Numbered from the stretch's first letter, positions 52,413-64,000 are shown. The stretch: DNA of 64,000 nucleotides from Tetrahymena elliotti 4EA (GCA_000231825.2 JH720302.1:701881-765880), one strand, 5' to 3'. Numbers and translations are program-made. Notes: generated by a model from the sequence alone, not told the origin.

Positions 52413-52707
52413 TCATGGCAAAACTGCGCTTTTGGTGGCTTTTGGCAATATGAATATTTATTTAAATGCAAATGGAGTTTAAATCATATTCTATCTGGAA
52501 AAGGGAGAAGTTTTTAGTATATAAATAGAATCTAGAAATAAAAAAATGATATTAAATTTATGTAGAGATTGTTTGTATTTTTTGAGCTTACCCATTTGAA
52601 ATAACAGATTGTCTCTTTTTAAATCTGGATATTGCTTTAAATTTTTATCTATTGAAACCAAATCCATTCGAATTTTATAAAGACTGAGGATCGTTATCAA
52701 ATTTCAT
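52413..52707 (-). CDS. Small split gene, 65-residue protein, unknown
   Basis: Exon 1 52592-52707 (116 nt) and exon 2 52413-52494 (82 nt) join across a 97-bp intron with a GTAAGC donor and a pyrimidine-rich TTTTCCAG acceptor. The product starts MKFDNDPQSLQNSNGFGF, is basic in the middle (KFKAISRFKKRQS) and ends FILPKATKSAVLP. No TM helix or signal peptide; pI should be high. The splice phase (2+1) and total length (66 codons) fit. Composition is less low-complexity than intergenic frames. It is divergent from CKS1, with only ~215 bp between the two starts, so they may share a promoter. I do not recognise the family. Confidence 0.5.
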
Positions 52708-52922
52708 AAAAAAAATTACACAAAAACATAAAATAAATCTGAAATTAAAAAAAAACCTGATCTTAAATAGAAAAAGGAGGAATAATAAATTATTTCGCAA
52801 ATACGCCAACCACCACAACTCCCTCCCTTTTAGTTTAAGTTTACTCTTAAAAACAATCCTGATAATATTTTCTCAGTAAAATCTATCTACCTCTTATTTA
52901 AAAAAAATTCCAATACATCTCA
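52708..52922. promoter_or_regulatory. Short divergent intergenic region upstream of CKS1
   Basis: 215 bp between the start of the small split gene (-) and CKS1 (+). It must hold the CKS1 promoter and, if the small gene is real, a bidirectional one. It contains a C/A-rich patch at ~52802-52835 (CGCCAACCACCACAACTCCC), unusual for the local base content. No named element identified. Confidence 0.35.
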
Positions 52923-53201
52923 ATGCCTCACTTCCCTGAAGAAATCGAATACAGTGACAAATACACTGATGAATATTATGAATACAGACATGTCATTCTA
53001 CCTAAAAATGTCTTCAAAAAAATAACCAGAAACAAAATATTATCTGAAGCTGAGTGGAGATCTTTAGGAGTTCAGTAAAGCAGAGGATGGGTTCACTACG
53101 AAATCCACAAACCTGAACCCCACATTTTGCTTTTCAGAAGACCCAAGGGTACCGACCTTCAAACTGGTGCTCCCCCACCCAACTTCAGAGCTCCCTACTG
53201 A
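52923..53201 (+). CDS. CKS1: Cyclin-dependent kinase regulatory subunit (CKS1/p13suc1)
   Basis: Intronless, 92 residues, close to the family's ~80-110. CKS proteins bind CDKs and phosphorylated substrates and tune multisite phosphorylation in the cell cycle; with Skp2 they also help SCF target p27-type inhibitors. Signature blocks are intact: [20 protein letters not shown] at the N-terminus, [20 protein letters not shown], and [13 protein letters not shown], which includes the HxPEPH hinge of the beta-strand exchange region. The anion-binding residues (Lys/Arg in YSDKY, EYRHV, the QSRGW Arg and Trp) are all present. Only two glutamines use UAA, and codons are C/G-ending more often than in the neighbours, consistent with good expression. 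The leader has CATCTCAATG. Confidence 0.97.
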
Positions 53202-55559
53202 AAAAATACACCTTTTCTATTCATATCTTTCCTTTTCAACAACTACTAACCACCAACAATACAATTAGAAAAGGATTAAATGAAATCGTTCTCATACTTC
53301 TAATAAATTGCTTAACTTAATATATACTAAATATATATCTACTTTTCCTTACTTTTTAAAAAAATTCTAATCAATTTACTGATTTAAAAGAAAACGCAAA
53401 AATATAAACAGAGATGAATAAATAGATAATTAGTTAGATAGATAGATTCATGATTAGATAAATTAATTAATAAGTTGGTTGATTGACTGAGTGACCTCTA
53501 ATTAAACAACCAAACAAATTAGTAATTTTTAAATATTTCTATCTATCTTTAAAATAGTTGGAGAAAGACATTATGCTATATGCGATTGATTAAATGAAGC
53601 AAATCAGTAATTTATATATATTTTTATTGAAATTGACATATATTCAAAGTATTCTATTATATAATATATACTTTATATTTTATTACACATTAATTATTAT
53701 TAGTAACTTCTTTCTTTCTTTCTAAAAATGCTCCCTTTTTATGATTTTTCCTGAGTTATTTATTCTTTTATAATATCTTAGACTAACTAACTTCTTTATG
53801 TAAGATAGAAATAGATAATAAATAAAGTAACAAATATCTCTTTCCCTTATAAATTTAAGTAAAAACAAAAATATTTTGCTTCTTAAATGTTTTTAAAATT
53901 GATAAATAATCAAAAACTCCATTTTTGTAATATGTGTTCAAATATAATTCATAAGTTTAATTTTTTGTAGTTTTTTTATTGATTTTTCTTAATTTTAGAT
54001 TTAAATATTGATTGATCAATAGAGCATATCTATTTTCTAAAAATTTACTTTTTTGATAAAAACAAAACAAATCTTTATCATGTTCAAAATTGAAATTTTT
54101 TCTTCAAACAAAAAAGCCTATTAAAGTTGAAAAAAACTTTGGAAACATCCACCTCAGTCTTTCTAACTTACTTTCATCAATTTTTTAAGAAAAAGCAGAG
54201 TATGAAATCTAAACATAATTAAACCTCTATATATAAAATGCAATTAAAAAATGTGAATAATGGTTAAATATTTTATTTTGTAGGTTTTAAAACCAATTTT
54301 CAAATAAATCTGTAAAAGTATTTCAGCAAATAAACGATTTTTTAGAAATAAATTTTACTTTTTTGAAAGTGAGGAGAAGTATCAGAAACGTAGAGCTAAT
54401 TTGACGTCATTATGAAAAAATAGTAAATTTTTAAATTGAATGAAATAATTCAAATATGAAATGGGGAAAAGAAAGTAACATTTAAATTAAAGTAGGATTT
54501 GAATTTATGAAAGATTTATTCTAGTTGAAATAGACTTAATCAGTAACTCACTCAATAATTTATTTAATTTAAAAATAGTCAATAAATAATTTTTTGATGA
54601 TTTTTCAAATTACACTTTCAATTTAAATAAAAATTTTTGGAGATAATGGAATAATTTTTATTTAAATACTAAATATTTTTGAATGTAATTTTGTACTTAT
54701 TTCCATATATCTTTATCAAAACATTAAAAATTTTTGCAAAAAAATGTAAAACATTTATTTTTTTATGCTGATTTGTTTGCATAATATGGTTATAGAAAGT
54801 ATTAAGTAAAAAATGTATCAAACCTTTAATAACTGTAGATTGTTTGTTAATTTACAAAATAATTGATTGATTTTTGAACAAATTAAAAATACACTTTTAT
54901 TTGTAGTAATATCTTTTTTTTTGCTTAGATACACCATGAATACTGTAAGCAACTTCTAAAATTTTAAATTAATTTAGAAACATTTGTCAATTGAATTATA
55001 TTTGTTTAGTTTCAATAAAATTTATTTCTTTTCAAAGATGGTTGATAAAGTTCATCAATAATATTCAATATGGCTTACTTCATTTATTTGTATTTTTAAA
55101 AGTATAAGATTAGGTGAGTTCTTTAATATCAAAATACTTTTTTATAAAATAAAGATGAATAATTATTACTCTTATCTTAATTAAACAAATTTAAAAATGT
55201 TTCAATTTAAATAAATTAAGATATATTTATTTTTTGGAAAGTGTAATTGAGTGATTTAAAGGTATTATTTAATTTAATTGATTGATTTACTCCTTACATA
55301 ACATAATTAATTATAAAGACATGCATTTTTCACATTTTTAAAATCTTTTACAATAATTTTATTTCATAGTCATTTTTTATTCAAGCAAATTACTTGTAAT
55401 TTTATTAGTTTCTTGAGTTATTACTGTAAATCTATTATATTTCAATACAACTTTTTTGTTGAGAAATGAAGATTTTTATCTTTATTTTTGTTAAATCTCT
55501 AACTTTTATTCAATTAAATTTTGTTTTTTGTTGATTAAGATCTTGATAAAATAATCTAT
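53202..55559. other. 2.3-kb region without a supported gene
   Basis: Downstream of CKS1 it is A/T-rich, with GATA/TAGA microsatellite-like repeats at 53410-53470. Possible early exons of the LRR gene lie at its right end (ATG at ~54936, an exon-like stretch at ~55015-55115), but I could not join them in frame. Confidence 0.4.
53412..53470 (+). repeat. Imperfect GATA/TAGA microsatellite
   Basis: Successive GATAGATAGATTCATGATTA-like units (ATAGATAATTAGTTAGATAG at the start). Simple repeat, no coding role seen. Confidence 0.5.
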
Positions 55560-58108
55560 TCAAATATCGATCAACATGGTTCTATCTTTTGGTCTACTTA
55601 GAGCTTACTTGAAAGAATATAATTCAACTATTTAGGAAAACTATCATTGAAGTATTCATAAGTTTTTTCAATATTCTAAAGATTAATTATAACTTTTTTA
55701 GAGAAATTTATTCCCTATTACATAGAAATATCAAAAATTACAAAGAAGAAGAAATAATATGTAAATTTCATTTTAGATAGAATAAAACTATTCCGATGAT
55801 AAAAAACATGAAATAACGCCAGTAATTAACATCCCAAATCCTCGGTCAAAGTATGAGAAAATCATTTTACAAAAAATTAGAGTTTCTTTCATAAAAATTA
55901 AAGGATTCAATCAGTTTATGAGTAGAATCTGTTTGAATATAAAAATGTAAAAAAAGATGTTTTAAAAGAGAACGATCAAGAAGAAATTCAAAAAATATTT
56001 AAAGAAGATTTGCTATTAAAAGGAATCAATATAATATTTGATAAGTATACATAAATATTTTATCAAGATGATAAGTTCAATTCATATTTTTTCTAAAAAA
56101 AAGAATAAATCCAAATGCTATTTCTGAATAAATATTGAGCAAATATTAATTCAATATTTCAGAGCTAAGAGGTATAAATATCTTTCTAAAGTCAATAAGT
56201 GCTTTGGGTGTAGGATAATTAAATAAATATTAGATTCAACTAACTAACGAAGCTTTTATATATAGGAATGGAGTAATGGCAGATATAGAGAAGCCTAAAA
56301 AACTATAGAATATTCTTAAAATTTTATAATTTATGATCTGTGTGTTCCTTATCTTTAATTTCTAAAAAGAATTCCTGATAAAATCCCAATCGAATGCATC
56401 AAAATTGATTTAACATTGTAATATCTCTAAAGTATTATTAATCTAATATAAAATAAATCTATATTTTTAAAAGCTTAGAATTAAATAATGAGAACCTTTA
56501 TTAAATTTCGGATTTGCTTAAATTAGCACTCAATAAAAGGAAAATTAAGAGTTTTTCATTCTCAGTATATGAGTAATTTACTTATATTTTATATATCCAT
56601 CCATTTATTACTTTATGAATTTCTTTATTAAATTGTATTTTTAAATAACAAAGGCCAATAGTATCAGATTAATTCACATAATCTGAAGAAGAGATATAAG
56701 AGCAAGAAGCTTTTGAATTTATTATACAATAACTTTAATCAGTCTAAGAATACTTTTTGGAATTAGAAGACATAGAATTAATTTTTTCAAAGTTTGTTTT
56801 GTTTTTTGTTGTTGTTGGATATATATTGATCAATTTATTTTGATTAAAACATAAATAAGGTGGAGCAATTTATAAAATGCAAAAAGCTTGTACTCATTTT
56901 TAGAAGAGTTAACAAAAAAAAATGGCAATTTCAAAAGTATCAGAATTACTTTAGGATTAAATGAGAATGGCTTTTAATTGGGAGAGTACTCTACTAATTC
57001 CTTAACCTAAATTATTAAAAACTGTTAAAATCTCAAGGGACTTTATCTTCATATTGGAAAGTAAACAGATTCATATCAAAAATTAGTCAAACATTTATTT
57101 TTTATAGTTCTTGGGAAAATGAATATAATGAACATTTAAAAGAATATACTGAATTTATAAGGCATAAAATGGTGACAAATTGTAACAATCTCACATCTCT
57201 TTCACTTGATATGACATAGTAATATTAAAATTTAATAAAATAGTATTAATTTTTTTATAAGGTAAGGAACTTTTGAAAGTAATTTAAGCTTGCTAATTTC
57301 TTTACAAATCTTCCTAAAAGACAGATACTTTGACTACTTGAATCTCAACTTTGGAGGGTATTTATTTATTTTATTTGCTTTCTATTTTATAAAAATATAA
57401 TTTAATAAATTTTAATCTAATAAGATTATAGAAGGAAAAAGTAAAGTATTTTGTTAAGTTTCTTTAAATTATCAACAAATTATTTTATTATTTTGCCTAT
57501 TTTTTTTAAGTTGTGATTTGAAATAAATAATTTTTTTATTTAAATATTAATTCTATCTATTTAAAGATGGCGTTAACGGGCTACCAGCTAAGAACTTAGA
57601 GCAATGGCTGCTGAATAACTTGTAAAAGCATTAATAGCTCCTAAAGCTGTTAGGAATTATTTTATTGGAATTCCACAGTATTAAAAGAATTTCTTTTTTT
57701 TAATTATTTAATTAATCAATATTTTTTTCTTGATTAAAATAGTGCTAAATTATACTAATATCTTAATGAATTTTGGTTTGGGTTGGCTTAAATGGCAAAA
57801 AAATACTACTTTAAGAGATTATCTTTAAGATTGTATTCTAAATTAATTTAAATAATTTTAATTTAAATTTTTATTTTATTAGTATAAATCTAAATGATAG
57901 AATAGATGAGAAGGTGTGTTTAATTATGTATCATAGCATAATCACTCAATAGCATTTGTATTAAATTTAATAAATTTATTAGGCTTATAATAGATTCTTT
58001 AGAAAAGAAATAATAGATTAGTTAATTTACACATGCTTTAAAAATGATGTTACATAACTTGAAGGAGGAACTTCATCTGAAAATTTTAGGTTTTATATTA
58101 ATGGTTGA
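55560..58108 (+). CDS. Diverged leucine-rich-repeat (RNI-like) protein, exon structure partial
   Basis: A chain of exon-like frames on one strand ends in TGA at 58106. The clearer ones are about 56163-56565, 56650-56800, 56885-57060, 57108-57220, 57263-57357, 57568-57680, 57750-57850 and 57883-58108. Several read as RNI/LRR units: SLTQIIKNCQNLKGLYLHIG, NCNNLTSLSLDMT, RYFDYLNLNFGG, LPAKNLEQWLLNNLQ, LGIILLEFH. The last exon reads NLNDRIDEKVCLIMYHS and ends RFYING. These suggest a substrate- or partner-binding horseshoe. The 5' part (55560-56160) has three overlapping open frames and one apparent one-base shift near 55921, so exon joining there is unresolved. It could be a pseudogene. No F-box recognised. 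Confidence 0.45.
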
Positions 58109-58993
58109 TCGTGAAAAAAATTACCAACTTTGAATACTTATTCTTATAATTTTCTTTTTCTCAAAATTATTTTAAATTCATACAAGTATTGTGTTAGCTT
58201 ATTTTGCTTTTGTTAATTAATTTTATGAACCATATTAATAAAATCTCTAAAAAATAAATATTTCTTTAATTTCTTCTAATCACAGGAATATGTTTGCTAA
58301 CTTTTTGCATTTTAAAAATTATTTTCTTAAATCAGACATTTCATTAATTTATCAAAAAAATTAAAATAATTATCAAGAATTATAAATAAATATTCACCAA
58401 TTAATCTTAAAAATTATCTAATAATATAAAATTTATTCAATTATTTCTACTTTAAAAAAAGGAAATAAATATTTTTTTGTGGGTGTTAATTTGTTTGAAC
58501 CTTAATTACTGAGGATTGGTAGCATATAAATTTAATTTCATGTTAAAGGAAAAAAGTTTTAAGTTTGGTTTTAAAATTAATTTAGATTAAAAAAATGAGA
58601 AAATCTTTTAAATTAAAAGCTTTGTTAAGAAAACAAAGATTTAATTAATTCTTTTTCTTATGTTCAATTAAAATAAATTTTTAACAGAAATTTTCAAATC
58701 AATAAATAAGATACTATTACATCGTATTAGTGTGTGTTGTTGTTTGTGTTATTGTAGAAATTTATTTTTAATAGTTAGTATTATTTAAAAATATTATTTA
58801 ATTAATTAAATATATCTAACTTTGATTTGTATATAAAACATTGTTACTTGCTAAGTTGATTGATTGAGAGATACTCATTTATAAATAATAAGTATTAAGA
58901 ATATAGATAATAATATTATCTTTCAAATTTATAAGCTAATACAAAGATAAATTAGGTTAGTGATCTATTAATTGATTCCCTAAGCATATTTAA
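58109..58993. other. Intergenic, RCC1-gene promoter region
   Basis: About 885 bp of A+T-rich DNA between two genes on the same strand. A GT-rich patch (TGTGTGTTGTTGTTTGTG) lies at ~58731-58749. No feature supported. Confidence 0.5.
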
Positions 58994-61900
58994 ATGTCTC
59001 AAAGTAAACAGTATGTAAATAATTAGATTAAGGCTGTTAATAAAGTATAAACGCCACATCTGATACAAGATCTATCAAACATAATGAAAGTAAATAATCA
59101 AGATATTTTAGATAAAAGCACTCAAATCCTTAAAATAAAATTGTCTAAATTGAGAATATACAATAAACTTCCATAATTTTAATTTTGTCATTTTAAATCT
59201 TATTTTAAGCATGTTTTTTTATTTGATTGGTTTATTTTCATATTGTTATAAATTAAAAAGATAGTTTGTGGAGCTAATCATTCTTACGCAATAGACAATA
59301 ATTAAGAAGTTTATGGATGGGGATGTAATTTAGGTAGAAAGTTAGGTATCTCAGATGAATATTATAGTTAATTATATCAAGCGGAAATACCTGAGTAAAT
59401 CAAATTTCCAGTGAAGATTACAGAACTATCTAAAAAAGTAAATGAGAATTATAAATTCAAAAATGCATAAATCTAAACAATTAAAAGCAAAAGAATAAAT
59501 AGAAAAGAATTAGATTTTTGAATATATTAAAGAAATTTTAAAAAGCTCCTTTTTTATGCATATTTTAAATATAAATAGAAAATAGATCATATTTCTACTG
59601 GCACAAATCACTCATTTGCTTGGAGTACAGATTTAAATTAGGTCTACTGCTGGTAATAATTAAAGCCTTTTATTAGTTATTCTTTTATGATAAACTTTTA
59701 AATATTAAAACATAAAAAAATACAGATAATAATTAGTTTTTTTGGATTCAAAAATATTACAAAATGATTTTACTGATATTTAATCCTTAAGAATAATAGA
59801 AATTATAAAAAGCTTTAACCAATTTTTAATGAGTATGCCTCACACCTTCTTAAAAAAACTCATATTTAGAAAAAGAATAAATTTATTAAAATGAGATTTT
59901 TTTGAATGAAGGAAGTATTTAAGTTAATCATGCTAAGATAATAATTAAAAAAATAAGAGAGAGAAAGAATGAAATAATATTTACGTCTTTCATCATATTT
60001 CATATTTTTTTTAATATTTGAATATGAATGAATAAATGAATCGATTTCATCAAAAAAATAAGAAATATGAAAAGTTTATGATTAAATGAATTCAAGATTG
60101 AAATCTATTAATTTACATTGAAATTTGCCTAGATATTTTATTGAATTTTAAAATAAAAATGAATGTTTTAGAAATGAAAAATTTTTTTTAATGAGATAAT
60201 AATTAAGTTGTTGAAATAATATTAATTTAAAAGGGGCACTGGAAAAGATGGTAAATTAGGAAATAAAGACAACAAAGATATTTAAACTCCAGAAATTTTT
60301 GATGCTTTAAAATTGCCAGAAGGTATTTAATGGGAACTATAAGATATTTCATGTGGAGAAAACCATACTGTTGCTGTTGTAAAATAAATAAATGTTAATA
60401 ATTCATAAGATGAAAACAAATTATATGTATGGGGTAGCTCTAGTGATTGGTAACTTGGTATTGATACAGGAAAAATGGATTATACTAGTTAACCTTTGGA
60501 AATGAGTCCCGATTATTGGGAAGGGAATGTTTAATAGGTCAGAGCTTATTCAAATTTTACTATTGCTATTGACAAATAAGGAAGAGTATTTCATTTATTG
60601 TGAGTTTAACTTTATTTGATTTTTACATTTTATATGATGAATAAATAGATATTTTCTTGGGGAAACGGAGATTTTAATAAACTTGGATATAAAACAGATA
60701 TTATTAACTAAAAACATCCTCTATAAATTGAATCTCTTAGCAAACATTAAATTGTTTAATTTTCTTTAGGGTCATTTCACAGTGCAGCTATAACTAATAA
60801 TGGACGTCTCTTCACTTGGGGTAGAGATGGATTTGGCTAATTGGGATATGGTTCAGCAAAAGCAGAAGTAATTTATTAAGAGTAATTTATAATAAACATT
60901 TTAAAATAAAAATTTAAGATTTTTCCAAAAGAAGTAGTAGCACTTCAGAATACTTATATAGTTAGTGTTGTTTGTGGAGAAGGACATACATTAGCTTTAT
61001 CTAAAAACAATGAATTATTTAGTTGGGGATTAAATTAACATGGGTAACTTGGTGTGTCTGATTGTTTAAAAAGCAGTAATCCAAAGAAAATTTCATTTTT
61101 CGAGGATAAAGCTGCTATCAAACAAATAGCTTGTGGTTATAAACATTCATTAGTTTTGCTTTAAGATGGTTTTGTATACTCTTGGGGTAGTAATTAATAT
61201 GGATAGTTGGGATTTGATTAGGATAATAATGCTTAAAATACAATAGCATCAACATAAAATATAGAAATAATTTCCTAAAATTCTAGTTAAGTATTTAATC
61301 AATAGTTAAATTAAAATAATACTTCTTAATTTTAACAATAATAACAATAATAATTTAATCAATTAAATTCAAATAATATCATTAATAATCTAGATTTCTA
61401 GGTTGCTAATCAATTTAATGGTAATGAATTGGCTTAATTAAATAACATTCATCCAGGATTATAATTAGGAAATGTTTCTTCTTTAAATAATAATTCATAG
61501 TTAACATTTATGTCTCCAAATTCTTTTGTTAGCAATAAAAATTAAATAGGCTAGAAATCTTATCAAAATGCAAACCCTAATTATTATCAAAACTAACAAT
61601 AATTTCAGCAATAGTAGTAATAACAATAATAGCTTTACTTACCTTCAATGATGAACAGGGGAACACCAACTAATCCAATCCAATCTCATGATTCTTCTAA
61701 TTCTTTTAATTCTTCAACTCCAATTGTTTAAAAAAATGGTAAATCTCCATCAAGTGAATCCAGCAAAGATTACCTCAACAAATTTAGCCCATAGCTTGTA
61801 ATGAATCGATGTAAACAATTTTTTTTAAAAAATTTAATTTAAAAGAAAGAGTCAATTTTAAATATGTATTGAATATAAAAAGAGGTTAGCAGAGTGAATA

Positions 61901-62900
61901 ATAACAGTTAGAGTTTGTACAACAATAATTAAGACCCTAATATTAGTAATTATAATAATTATCATGGAAACAACAGTTAAGACCTACAATAAGATGAAAG
62001 AGATAAGTAAATTTAGCAATTACTACAAGAAAATTAATTTTTGAGAGCAAGAGTAAAGTATCTAGAATAAAATTAAGAATTAGATTCTGAAAGTTAAGAA
62101 AAAGTTTATTCTCTAACAAGTATGTATTTGAATGTAATTATGGAAAACGCATTAATTCAGTCGTAAAACACTCTAAATACCTTTTACTCATAAAAATTTG
62201 ATTCATATTAGATCGAGCAAGATATTAACTATAAAAACCATTAAGTTGACAGGGTAAATAAATAAATTAATAAATAACGAATTTTTATATACACTTTTAT
62301 TTCTTTAGAAAGTTTTACTTTTGAAAAATATGAACATGATTCATTTTAAAGACTAAACATTTATTTTATTAACAAAAATAGAGCTTAGAAGAGTTCAGAA
62401 AAAGAATCGATCTTGTTAAAAACCCAAACAGGACTTCAGTTTATTTTTGTGAATAAATAATGTAGAAACTTTCAAGATTTATTAAGAAAGTATTTAGTAA
62501 TTTAGATTCTTACTAATAAAACTATTAATAGCAGCAATAACAACAATAACCTCCAGGATTTGTTTAAAGTGTTGCAAATCCTTTACATCACCAATATCCT
62601 TATTTTAATAATAATGGAAATAATAATATGATTAAACAGTAATATGCATAATTAAATTAATATTCATAGTAATAATATTTAATGCAAAGCCAGCTCGCAC
62701 AATCAAATGCTAATGCTAATTTATCTATGCAGCAGTAATAATAATTATAAATAAACCAATAGTAATCAGTACACAATAATATTTAATAATCTTAAAATAT
62801 TATTAATTCTGCCACCACTCCACCATTATAAAGTGTTCAAGGTGAAATGATAAACCCAACAACTTTACATCTACTTTCTTCTTAAAATTAATAAATGTGA
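58994..62900 (+). CDS. RCC1-repeat protein with coiled coil and Gln-rich tail
   Basis: Six exons, 973 residues, introns 59438-59578, 59653-60233, 60586-60648, 61811-61882 and 62254-62381; all phases agree. RCC1-type beta-propeller blades are explicit: IVCGANHSYAI..EVYGWG, ISTGTNHSFAW, ISCGENHTVAV..LYVWG, GRIFSWGNGD, HSAAITNNGRLFTWGRDG, VVCGEGHTLAL..LFSWGLN, IACGYKHSLVL..VYSWGSN, enough for one seven-blade propeller. RCC1 itself is the Ran exchange factor, but such propellers also serve other roles. The C-terminal half is Q/N-rich with a coiled coil (QLLQENQFLRARVKYLEQNQ) and a TAA/TAG-coded polyQ tail, so it is probably not canonical Ran-GEF. A hydrophobic insert at about residues 64-92 could be an unspliced 48-bp intron (~59214-59261). 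Start ATG chosen as the first in frame. Confidence 0.88.
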
Positions 62901-63324
62901 AATATAAATTAGTTTATTTTATATCCAATAATCTTTCATATTTAATTATTTGTAACACTTTTTGTAATCCCTCATTTAATTTAAAATTTACTACCTCCTC
63001 TTTATGTAAATAAAAAACCCATCCAAGCAAACCATTTTACTTACTCCTTTTCAAAATAAAATAATTATTAAAGAAATCTATTATTTTATGAGTTCATTTT
63101 GCAGTTTTTATAAAAATTACTTTGATTATAAAGGCATAGCTGTCTAGTTGAAATTGAATAAATTTTTATTGTAGACAAAGACTTATTTGTAAAATTTAAT
63201 ATAAGATTGTCTATAAGAAAATTTAATCAAATAGATTAATTATTATAATATTTTTTCAAAGAACCATAAATATAATAAATAAGTTTAATTATTTATACTC
63301 TTGAGAGCTTATTAGAGAACTTTC
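62901..63324. promoter_or_regulatory. Intergenic, U2 snRNA upstream region
   Basis: About 420 bp between the RCC1 gene stop and the first U2 gene. It should hold the snRNA promoter (PSE-type), but I cannot place a box from sequence alone. Shared with the second copy's upstream only in the last bases (TTTCATACC). Confidence 0.4.
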
Positions 63325-63487
63325 ATACCTTCTCGGCCTTAAGGCTAAGATCAAGTGTAGTATCTGTTCTTATCAGTGTGAAAACTGATACTGTCCCTAC
63401 TTGGGACATATTATTTCACATTAATTTTTCACAGGGTCGGAAACTATTGGCTTGCCAATAGTCCCGATGCAGTTACCCTTAGCATAC
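63325..63487 (+). ncRNA. U2 spliceosomal snRNA, copy 1
   Basis: The 5' end ATACCTTCTCGGCC is the U2 start. It continues through AAGATCAAGTGTAGTATCTG, containing GTAGTA, which pairs with the intron branch site. Stem-loop IIa (ATCAGTGTGAAAACTGAT) and stem-loop IIb (TGTCCCTACTTGGGACA) follow, then a U-rich Sm-like site (ATTAATTTTTCA) and the 3' stem-loop (GGGTCGGAAACTATTGGCTT paired to CCAATAGTCCCGATGC). The 3' end is set only approximately. The stem-loop I loop is TTAA where the second copy and the usual consensus have TTTT. Confidence in identity is very high. Confidence 0.96.
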
Positions 63488-63907
63488 ACATTTCTAAGGA
63501 GTGGCTAACCTAACTTCCCTTAATTAATCAAACAAAAAAAATTATTTTTTTCTTAAAAATTGTTGAAAAAGTAAATAAAATGAATCATTGATAAAAATAA
63601 AAAAGCAACAAAAAAGAGTATTTAAGATTTCTATTAAAAGAAAAAGTCATAGTCAATAGTTATATTTATCATATTCTTTTATTGAAATCATATTTTCTAT
63701 TTTGTTATTATTTAAGCAAATTCATTTTATAGACAAAACCTTGAAATACTTTTTCATTTTTTTATCTGAAAGAGATTAAAAAACTTATTTAATTTACTTA
63801 TGAAGATTTAAATACATCAGAAATTTATTTTTAAGAGAAACAACCAAACCATAAAATTTTTATTTAATTTTTCTTTATATAGAACTGCAAAAACCTTAAG
63901 AATTTTC
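63488..63907. other. Spacer between the two U2 genes
   Basis: About 420 bp, A+T-rich, no coding signal. It presumably holds the 3' processing signal of copy 1 and the promoter of copy 2. Confidence 0.5.
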
Positions 63908-64000
63908 ATACCTTCTCGGCCTTTTGGCTAAGATCAAGTGTAGTATCTGTTCTTATCAGCGTGAAAACTGATACTGTCCCTATTAGGGACAAGTGGTTTC
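63908..64000 (+). ncRNA. U2 spliceosomal snRNA, copy 2 (cut by window end)
   Basis: Begins ATACCTTCTCGGCCTTTTGG and carries the same GTAGTA branch-site recognition sequence. It is identical to copy 1 through most of the first 80 nt. Differences: stem-loop I loop TTTT instead of TTAA, C for T in stem IIa (ATCAGCGTG), and the stem-loop IIb loop CTATTAG instead of CTACTTG. The window ends just after stem-loop IIb, so the Sm site and 3' stem are not visible. Confidence 0.95.

Noticed and set aside
1..64000. Prokaryotic features: operons, CRISPR arrays, insertion sequences, Shine-Dalgarno sites
   Set aside because: Genes have spliceosomal introns and a ciliate code, and a U2 snRNA is present. No regularly spaced repeats, terminal inverted repeats or transposase motifs were seen.
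1..64000. tRNA genes and telomeric (CCCCAA)n repeats
   Set aside because: I looked for GC-rich cloverleaf-like segments and for telomere repeats and found none that held up; a tRNAscan run would be the decisive check.

Overview
This window is macronuclear-type DNA from an oligohymenophorean ciliate, most likely Tetrahymena or a close relative. Three things show this. Real reading frames stay open only if TAA and TAG are read as glutamine and TGA is the sole stop. Base composition is extremely A+T-rich. Introns are short GT..AG elements, mostly 50-140 bp, which argues against Paramecium, whose introns are about 20-33 bp. Most proteins are Q/N/K-rich, and many glutamines are encoded by TAA/TAG, so standard-code translations of the window are mostly fragments or shadows.

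Layout. 1-5882 (+): 3' part of a large surface-type membrane protein with a very Lys/Asn-rich middle, a Cys-rich stalk and several transmembrane helices. 6326-8275 (-): a signal-peptide-peptidase-like multipass protein whose catalytic aspartate motifs look degenerate. 9405-9923 (+): a Skp1-family protein. 10806-14740 (-): a seven-exon coiled-coil protein resembling the ciliary transition-fibre protein FBF1. 15955-17849 (+): an unknown Q/N-rich protein. 18674-21388 (-): NADPH-cytochrome P450 reductase, seven exons. 23272-24303 and 26181-26792 (-): two related, 5'-truncated copies of a ciliate membrane-protein C-terminus. 27410-31815 (-): a voltage-gated-type K+ channel with a C-terminal cyclic-nucleotide-binding-like domain. 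35232-40455 (+): a large two-TM protein related to the two truncated copies. 41123-43609 (-): an unknown Q/N-rich protein. 45619-51258 (+): a many-exon TPR protein that aligns with TTC7/Ypp1, scaffold of the plasma-membrane PI4-kinase complex. 52413-52707 (-): a tiny split gene, head-to-head with CKS1 at 52923-53201 (+). About 55560-58108 (+): a diverged leucine-rich-repeat gene. 58994-62900 (+): an RCC1-repeat protein with coiled coil and Q-rich tail. 63325-64000 (+): two U2 snRNA genes in tandem, the second cut by the window end.

The genes do not form operons. Each is an independent eukaryotic unit, and neighbours lie on either strand. Themes recur (ubiquitin ligase and cell cycle: Skp1, CKS1; membrane and lipid signalling: TTC7, K+ channel; cilium: FBF1; splicing: U2), but nothing in the sequence says they act together. 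Exon junctions were set by GT..AG sites, by phase bookkeeping (total lengths divisible by three) and by family continuity. Where that failed, the entry says so.
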